Shown here piece after piece: positions 59,861 through 64,000 of a stretch of DNA of 64,000 nucleotides. The notes under the pieces were generated by a model, which made no database searches, had not been told where the DNA came from, and was given only the letters and a program-made list of their open reading frames with translations. Source of the stretch: a bacterium (GTDB lineage Bacteria > Patescibacteriota > Saccharimonadia > Saccharimonadales > UBA4665); the NCBI GenBank assembly GCA_021799575.1, contig JAJZAD010000001.1, forward strand, positions 62,001-126,000. Reading direction: 5' to 3'. The first letter of the stretch is position 1. Every line of letters starts with the position of its first letter. The translations under genes and the position numbers were made by a program.

Positions 59861-60424
59861 ATGCTTAACATTACCGATCTAAAAAAGGGCACTGTCTTCG
59901 TATTGAATGATGAACCGTTTAAAGTTGTAAACTATGCTCAAAAAGTTATGGGCAGAGGCGGTTCAATCGTTAACGTCAAGATTAAATCACTTGCTAACGG
60001 CCGGGTATTGGAAAAAACTTTTAAAGGCAATGAGCAAGTGGAAAGCGGGGATCTTACGATCCAAACTGTCCAATACCTGTATAACGACGGCGATAGTTAT
60101 TACTTTATGAATCCTGACAATTTCGAACAATTTGTCGTAACCAAAGCCTTGATCGAAGACGCTGTCAGTTACATTAAAGACGGAGATTTAGTCCAGCTGC
60201 AATTTTTTAAAGGTAATCCAATTAGTCTGGATTTGCCTAAGAATGTCAACTTGAGGGTGGATTACACTGAAATTGCAGTCAAAGGAGACACCTCCACTGC
60301 TATTACTAAAGACGCTCTGTTAGAAACCGGTCTGACAGTCAAAGTACCGGCGTTTATAAAACAGGGTGACTTAATATCCATTGACACCGCTACGGGAGCG
60401 TACCGTGAACGGGTTAAAGAATAG
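59861..60424 (+). CDS. efp: Elongation factor P with Arg at the modification position
   Basis: 187 residues. ITDLKKGTVFVLNDEPFKVV then NYAQKVMGRGGSIVNVKIKS contains the loop that enters the ribosomal P site. The tip residue is Arg32 (GRGG), where many EF-Ps carry Lys (GKGG). YFMNPDNFEQFVVTKALIED and the C-terminal KVPAFIKQGDLISIDTATG then AYRERV complete three domains. It relieves stalling at polyproline, useful for the Pro-rich surface proteins encoded here. Neither an epmA/B-like nor an earP-like gene is visible nearby. Confidence 0.96.
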   Translation: MLNITDLKKGTVFVLNDEPFKVVNYAQKVMGRGGSIVNVKIKSLANGRVLEKTFKGNEQVESGDLTIQTVQYLYNDGDSYYFMNPDNFEQFVVTKALIEDAVSYIKDGDLVQLQFFKGNPISLDLPKNVNLRVDYTEIAVKGDTSTAITKDALLETGLTVKVPAFIKQGDLISIDTATGAYRERVKE

Positions 60425-60452
60425 ACTTTTTGCAGGTTTTTAACGGCTTTTT

Positions 60453-61070
60453 ATGCATCACGCGCATAAATCAGGTCATAGAAACAACGGCACTGTCATC
60501 GGAGACAGTCTGACATATGTTAGCCGAGGAGCATACAAACTGGATTCGGTCGCCGCAAAGCTGAATTTACACTTCAAGGGGAAAACGGTTTTAGATGTCG
60601 GTGCCAGCACCGGAGGGTTCAGCGATTATGCGCTTAAACACGGGGCCATTAAGGTGATTGCGGTGGATAAAGGTACGAAACAGATTAATCCGTTATTGGC
60701 AACCGATCCTGCGCTAGAAATTCATGAAAAAACCGACATCCGGGATTTTAAACCTGAAAAGGCCCCGGATCTTATACTGGCCGACGTTTCATTTATGTCC
60801 TTAACGGAAATTTTACCGGCAATTGCCCAATTGGCAAATGCCGATACCGAAATAATTGTGCTGGCTAAACCACAGTTTGAAACCCGTGACGTTGTCTTAA
60901 AACACAAAGGCGTGATTAAAAACGAGCGTATTAGGCGTCAGATCCTGTCTGGCCTTGAGATGTGGTTTAAACGGTCTTTTGTGATTAAGGCCAAAGCCGA
61001 TTCCGGTATCGTCGGAACTCACGGCAATAAAGAACGTTTTTACCTACTTAAACTTAAGCAAATAACTTGA
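60453..61070 (+). CDS. TlyA/FtsJ-type rRNA methyltransferase, no S4 domain
   Basis: 205 residues. YVSRGAYKLDSVAAKLNLHF then KGKTVLDVGASTGGFSDYAL (SAM-binding), VIAVDKGTKQINPLL, DLILADVSFMSLTEILPAIA and IIVLAKPQFE follow the FtsJ/TlyA methyltransferase domain. TlyA normally begins with an S4 RNA-binding domain; here only about 20 residues precede the catalytic part. It probably 2'-O-methylates rRNA, with specificity supplied otherwise. Confidence 0.85.
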   Translation: MHHAHKSGHRNNGTVIGDSLTYVSRGAYKLDSVAAKLNLHFKGKTVLDVGASTGGFSDYALKHGAIKVIAVDKGTKQINPLLATDPALEIHEKTDIRDFKPEKAPDLILADVSFMSLTEILPAIAQLANADTEIIVLAKPQFETRDVVLKHKGVIKNERIRRQILSGLEMWFKRSFVIKAKADSGIVGTHGNKERFYLLKLKQIT

Positions 61071-61106
61071 GCTTTTTTAACAGCGAGACTACACTCGGTC
61101 TTAACA

Positions 61107-61766
61107 ATGTACTTTTATTCCAGAATGCAGGCGGGCAGAATGTTGGCCGCCCAGATGGTTCCAAAATATCGCTATGAAAACTGTGCCGTTGTGGCATTGG
61201 ATGACGGCGGTGTAATGGTCGGCACACAGATTGCCATCCAGCTGCACTGTATCATTACGCTTTTACAGCTTGAAGAAGTAATGTTGCCTAGGGAGCCTAA
61301 GGCTATTGCCGGAATGACAGACGGAGGCAAGTTTGTGTACAACAAAGATTATACGGATGCCGAAATAGACGAAATAACCGGCGAATATCACGGTTTGATC
61401 GACCAAGAACGCCTGGAAAAACTACACAGACTTAACAGCATGACCGGCAGGGGGAGTTTAATTCACCAGCGGTTCTTAAGACACATGAATGTGATTCTGG
61501 TGTCTGACGGTCTGGACAACACGCTTAAGCTCGATTTGGCAGCGGAATATTTAAAACCGATTGCAATTGAGAGTTTAACCGTTGCGACACCCATTGCCAC
61601 TGTTCCGGTGATAGATAAAATTCACGTTATGGCCGATGCGGTTTATTGCCTAAGCGTTACTGATGACTTTTTAGGAACTGATCATTACTACGAGATTCGT
61701 GATATACCTGACCATGCGAAAATTGTCGACACTATAGAAAATATTGTCTTGCATTGGAAGAACTAA
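61107..61766 (+). CDS. Phosphoribosyltransferase-like protein
   Basis: 219 residues. RMQAGRMLAAQMVPKYRYEN then CAVVALDDGGVMVGTQIAIQ is the start of the predicted PRTase family (PRPP-binding fold). The later segment MNVILVSDGLDNTLKLDLAA occupies the PRPP-loop place, usually VILVDDGLATG, but is divergent, so binding of PRPP is uncertain. It could be a regulator or a salvage enzyme. The frame ends six bases before the facing Crp/Fnr gene's stop. Confidence 0.7.
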   Translation: MYFYSRMQAGRMLAAQMVPKYRYENCAVVALDDGGVMVGTQIAIQLHCIITLLQLEEVMLPREPKAIAGMTDGGKFVYNKDYTDAEIDEITGEYHGLIDQERLEKLHRLNSMTGRGSLIHQRFLRHMNVILVSDGLDNTLKLDLAAEYLKPIAIESLTVATPIATVPVIDKIHVMADAVYCLSVTDDFLGTDHYYEIRDIPDHAKIVDTIENIVLHWKN

Positions 61767-61772
61767 ACTTAA

Positions 61773-62426
61773 TTAGCTTAACATGCTTCTAAGAACGGAT
61801 ACGTTACTTAAAATGTAAAAACCGTTGGTCTTAGTAATCAGACCTTTTTTCATCAGTGAGGACAGCTCTCTGGAGGTAGTTTCGCGGGTCGCATTAATCG
61901 AACTGGCTATGTCCTGGTGTCTTAAAGGAGCTTCGATTACCAAGCCTTCGTTAGATCTAGCACCGAAACGTGCCCCCATGGTTAACAGGAATGATATCAG
62001 ACGCTCTCTTACCGTTCGATACTCAAGATTTAAAATTCGTTCACTATGCAGCCGGTACATTTCAATCGTCATATCCAGGAGCGGCGCGATAGCGTCGGTA
62101 TGTCTGGTGATTTCTTGTTCAAATTTCTGTCTGGTAATTTCCAGGGTAGTAGTTGATGCCAGGGCCTGGTAAGTAATGCGCCGTTCCTGCCCGGTCAAAG
62201 CCCATATAAGCGGGAAGATTTCATCTTGCTTACGGATAATCAGTAAATTTTCTTCACCATAGCGGGAAACGTCGTATGCCTTGACTAACCCGTGAATGAT
62301 ATAAAAAACCCCGGGCGGTTGTTCCCCGGGGCGTATGATGAAATCACCTTTTTTATATGTCTTTTTAGTGCCATTCCTAGAAAAGACGTCCACCAATTCA
62401 GCCATTTGCTTTAAATTGGCTAACAT
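61773..62426 (-). CDS. Crp/Fnr-family transcription regulator
   Basis: 217 residues. An N-terminal cyclic-nucleotide-binding-like barrel (DFIIRPGEQPPGVFYIIHGL then VKAYDVSRYGEENLLIIRKQ) lacks Fnr Fe-S cysteines and the full cAMP phosphate cassette, so the ligand is unknown. A long dimer helix and a winged-helix HTH (LRHQDIASSINATRETTSRE then LSSLMKKGLI) complete it. It is divergent from the PH-like gene at 62581, which it may control together with itself. Confidence 0.9.
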   Translation of the reverse strand: MLANLKQMAELVDVFSRNGTKKTYKKGDFIIRPGEQPPGVFYIIHGLVKAYDVSRYGEENLLIIRKQDEIFPLIWALTGQERRITYQALASTTTLEITRQKFEQEITRHTDAIAPLLDMTIEMYRLHSERILNLEYRTVRERLISFLLTMGARFGARSNEGLVIEAPLRHQDIASSINATRETTSRELSSLMKKGLITKTNGFYILSNVSVLRSMLS

Positions 62427-62580
62427 ACCTTAATTTAATACAAATAATGACTTTCATGCAAGCATAACTTCTTAAAACGAGTTCCTGTGATAAACATCAA
62501 CGTATAAGGGTAAACATTTTTACGGCCGGTTGGCAGGCTGTATGTATATGATAGAGAGTATCAACCAGTAAGGAGGCGCT
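62427..62580. promoter_or_regulatory. Divergent promoter region of the Crp/Fnr-like gene
   Basis: 154 bp between divergent genes. It contains GTGATAAACATCAACGTATA and a strong ribosome site AAGGAGGC for the + gene. No perfect Crp-type palindrome (TGTGA-N6-TCACA) is seen. Confidence 0.4.
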
Positions 62581-63477
62581 ATGGTTGAGAGGGAGTATGT
62601 AGAAAGTCAACTGAGAAAGATAGGCTTTTTAGGAAGCCGATTCAATAGGCCTGAAATTGCGGAACTTGAAAATATACTCTTAGAAGAAGAGACAATCTAC
62701 GAATGTGTGAACGGATATTACGAAGGTGGAGTGGCATTGCTAGTAGCTACCGACGTTAGGGTACTGTTAATCGATAAAAAACCGATGGGGTTTTTAAACG
62801 TCGATGATATGCGTTTCGACATGATAAGCGATCTTGATTATAGCCATCAGATAATTAGTGCGCAAATCAACATTAACTGCGGATCAAGAAGTTTGATGTT
62901 TAAGAGTTACAACCAGTCCAGACTGCGTAAGGCTATCAGTCACATCCAAGCAAGAATGAGAGAGATCAAAAGAGAACAATTCGAGCATTCCAATATTCAA
63001 AAACAACACTTAGAGGACATCAATAAACAATTACAGATATACTTATTGGCCCAACATCAACAACTGGAAAGGCAACTGGCATTAGGTCAGCAGGTAAATT
63101 TACCTAAGCCCGATCCACAATTAGCGGATTACCTGTTTGCACAACGCTTAATTGAAGAATTTGAAAACAAGACCAAGACAATAGAGAACGTAAGCAAGGC
63201 TTCAAATAACCGGGATAATCCGGCTTCTGAACAAGCGGTCCAAGACTTTAGCGACACCAAACTTCTAAAAGAAATGGAAGAAGCCGGTAGACAAGAGGTA
63301 TTGGGAACACCTCCAATGAAAAAGTTGAATGGCCTTTCGCAGTCTAAACCTGCCGTGCCTACTAAGGATAAAGATGAAAAGTCGGAAGTTGATATCACTG
63401 CGTTTAAAATCGCATATGCCAAACTACCGTACCTGCTTCGAAGCCGCCGTTACAACCCCGGTAACTCCGGTTACTAA
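62581..63477 (+). CDS. PH-like (YokE/bPH type) domain protein with coiled-coil tail
   Basis: 298 residues. Residues ~25-125 look like a bacterial PH domain (EEETIYECVNGYYEGGVALL then VATDVRVLLIDKKPMGFLN and IISAQININCGSRSLMFKSY). The rest is a Gln-rich coiled coil (IQARMREIKREQFEHSNIQK; INKQLQIYLLAQHQQLERQL) and a Lys/Pro-rich linker. It is likely a cytosolic scaffold or lipid-associated protein. AAGGAGG sets the start. The stop overlaps ychF, on the other strand, by 4 bp. Confidence 0.65.
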   Translation: MVEREYVESQLRKIGFLGSRFNRPEIAELENILLEEETIYECVNGYYEGGVALLVATDVRVLLIDKKPMGFLNVDDMRFDMISDLDYSHQIISAQININCGSRSLMFKSYNQSRLRKAISHIQARMREIKREQFEHSNIQKQHLEDINKQLQIYLLAQHQQLERQLALGQQVNLPKPDPQLADYLFAQRLIEEFENKTKTIENVSKASNNRDNPASEQAVQDFSDTKLLKEMEEAGRQEVLGTPPMKKLNGLSQSKPAVPTKDKDEKSEVDITAFKIAYAKLPYLLRSRRYNPGNSGY

Positions 63478-64000
63478 ACGTTAAATTTAAATTCAACCAC
63501 GTCGTCGGGTTGCATAATATAGTCTTTACCCTCAGTCCTTACTTTACCCTGTGCCCGACAGGCCGTCAGAGAACCGGTCTTAACCAGATCGTTATAACTT
63601 ACGACTTCAGCTGCAATAAAGCCGCGTTGCATATCCCCGTGAATAACTCCTGCAGCTTCAGAGGCGGAAGATCCTTGTTTTATTGTCCACGCCCGAACTT
63701 CTTTTTGGCCTGCGGTCAGAAAGCTCTGCAACCCCAAGGTTTGGTAGGTGCTAACTACTAACGATTCCAGTCCGGACTGATGAAACCCGTAACTTTCACG
63801 CAGCTCTTTTGCGTCGTAGTCCTCCAAGTTAGATAATTCACTTTCCAATTTTGCAGGAATAAATAGTGCTGCTGCAGGATGAACCAAATCGGAGAGATGC
63901 TTAAGTTCGGTCTGATCCTTCAAACTATCCTCATCAACGTTGAATACGTAAACAATTGGTTTAGCAGTTAATAGTTGCAAGTCTCCTAACTGGTTAATAG
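63474..64000 (-). CDS. ychF: YchF/OLA1-type GTPase, C-terminal part only
   Basis: The frame is open to the window edge (upstream codons read INQLGD), so the gene continues beyond base 64000. LLTAKPIVYVFNVDED is the end of the G domain with the noncanonical NVxE-type specificity motif; the coiled-coil region and the TGS domain (VRAWTIKQGSSASEAAGVIH then GDMQRGFIAAEVV ... YIMQPDDVVEFKFNV) follow. YchF hydrolyses ATP or GTP and associates with ribosomes. The C-terminal 175 residues are visible. Confidence 0.95.
   Translation of the reverse strand, partial: INQLGDLQLLTAKPIVYVFNVDEDSLKDQTELKHLSDLVHPAAALFIPAKLESELSNLEDYDAKELRESYGFHQSGLESLVVSTYQTLGLQSFLTAGQKEVRAWTIKQGSSASEAAGVIHGDMQRGFIAAEVVSYNDLVKTGSLTACRAQGKVRTEGKDYIMQPDDVVEFKFNV

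Overview
The window looks like chromosome of a Patescibacteria/CPR bacterium, most likely Candidatus Saccharibacteria (TM7). I infer this from gene content: a compact housekeeping gene set, small secreted or membrane proteins of TM7 type, C-terminal sorting signals of the LVNTGPG type, a DUF1361 protein, a TraD/HerA-like ATPase, and GroES/GroEL without neighbouring DnaK genes. TGA is used as a stop, so the Gracilibacteria/Absconditabacteria recoding does not apply. Promoters are sigma70-like. Many first genes start 6-8 nt after the -10 hexamer (leaderless), while internal operon genes have Shine-Dalgarno sites.

Layout. (1) 1-6.4 kb is an accessory island: the end of a large serine recombinase, tRNA-Ser(CGA), tRNA-Arg(GCG), then an AT-rich array of single small genes and toxin-antitoxin pairs (mazEF-, relBE- and vapBC-like), an ACT-domain gene, a DUF1653 gene and a broken gene. 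They are separated by about eight copies of a structured repeat; the first copy abuts the 3' end of the tRNA-Arg. This integron-like array is the most unusual part of the window. (2) 6.4-20.3 kb is a cell-envelope region: a membrane-anchored ClpB/C-like AAA+ protein with a membrane partner, a secreted trypsin-like protease, a TraD/HerA-like ATPase, and two secreted repeat or sorted surface proteins, one behind a long structured leader. A Nudix protein, a DUF4234 protein and a HIT protein follow. (3) 20.3-42.6 kb is housekeeping: valS, tsaD, a MurE-like ligase, an amidinotransferase-fold enzyme, CIRCE-groES-groEL, a PGI/PMI isomerase, argS, an HxlR-regulated flavin reductase, orn, dnaG-rpoD and polA. 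(4) 42.66-44.93 kb is an IS1595-type element with inverted ends and a target duplication; it carries a proteasome-fold (Ntn hydrolase) passenger and a tRNA-like 3' fragment. (5) 45-64 kb is replication, repair and translation: mutM, holA, rpsT, an NrnA-position DHH-like protein, truB-rpsO-pnp, a family 4 UDG, RNase J, ftsK, rpsF-ssb-rpsR-efp, an FtsJ-type methyltransferase, a Crp/Fnr regulator and partial ychF.

Several conserved proteins have lost metal-ligand or catalytic residues. DnaG lacks all four zinc ligands. The family 4 UDG lacks three of four Fe-S cysteines. PolA appears to lack proofreading residues, and VapC, the HAD protein and the Nudix protein each lack a key acid. These losses, the repeat array, and the recurrent leaderless starts are the main points to follow up.
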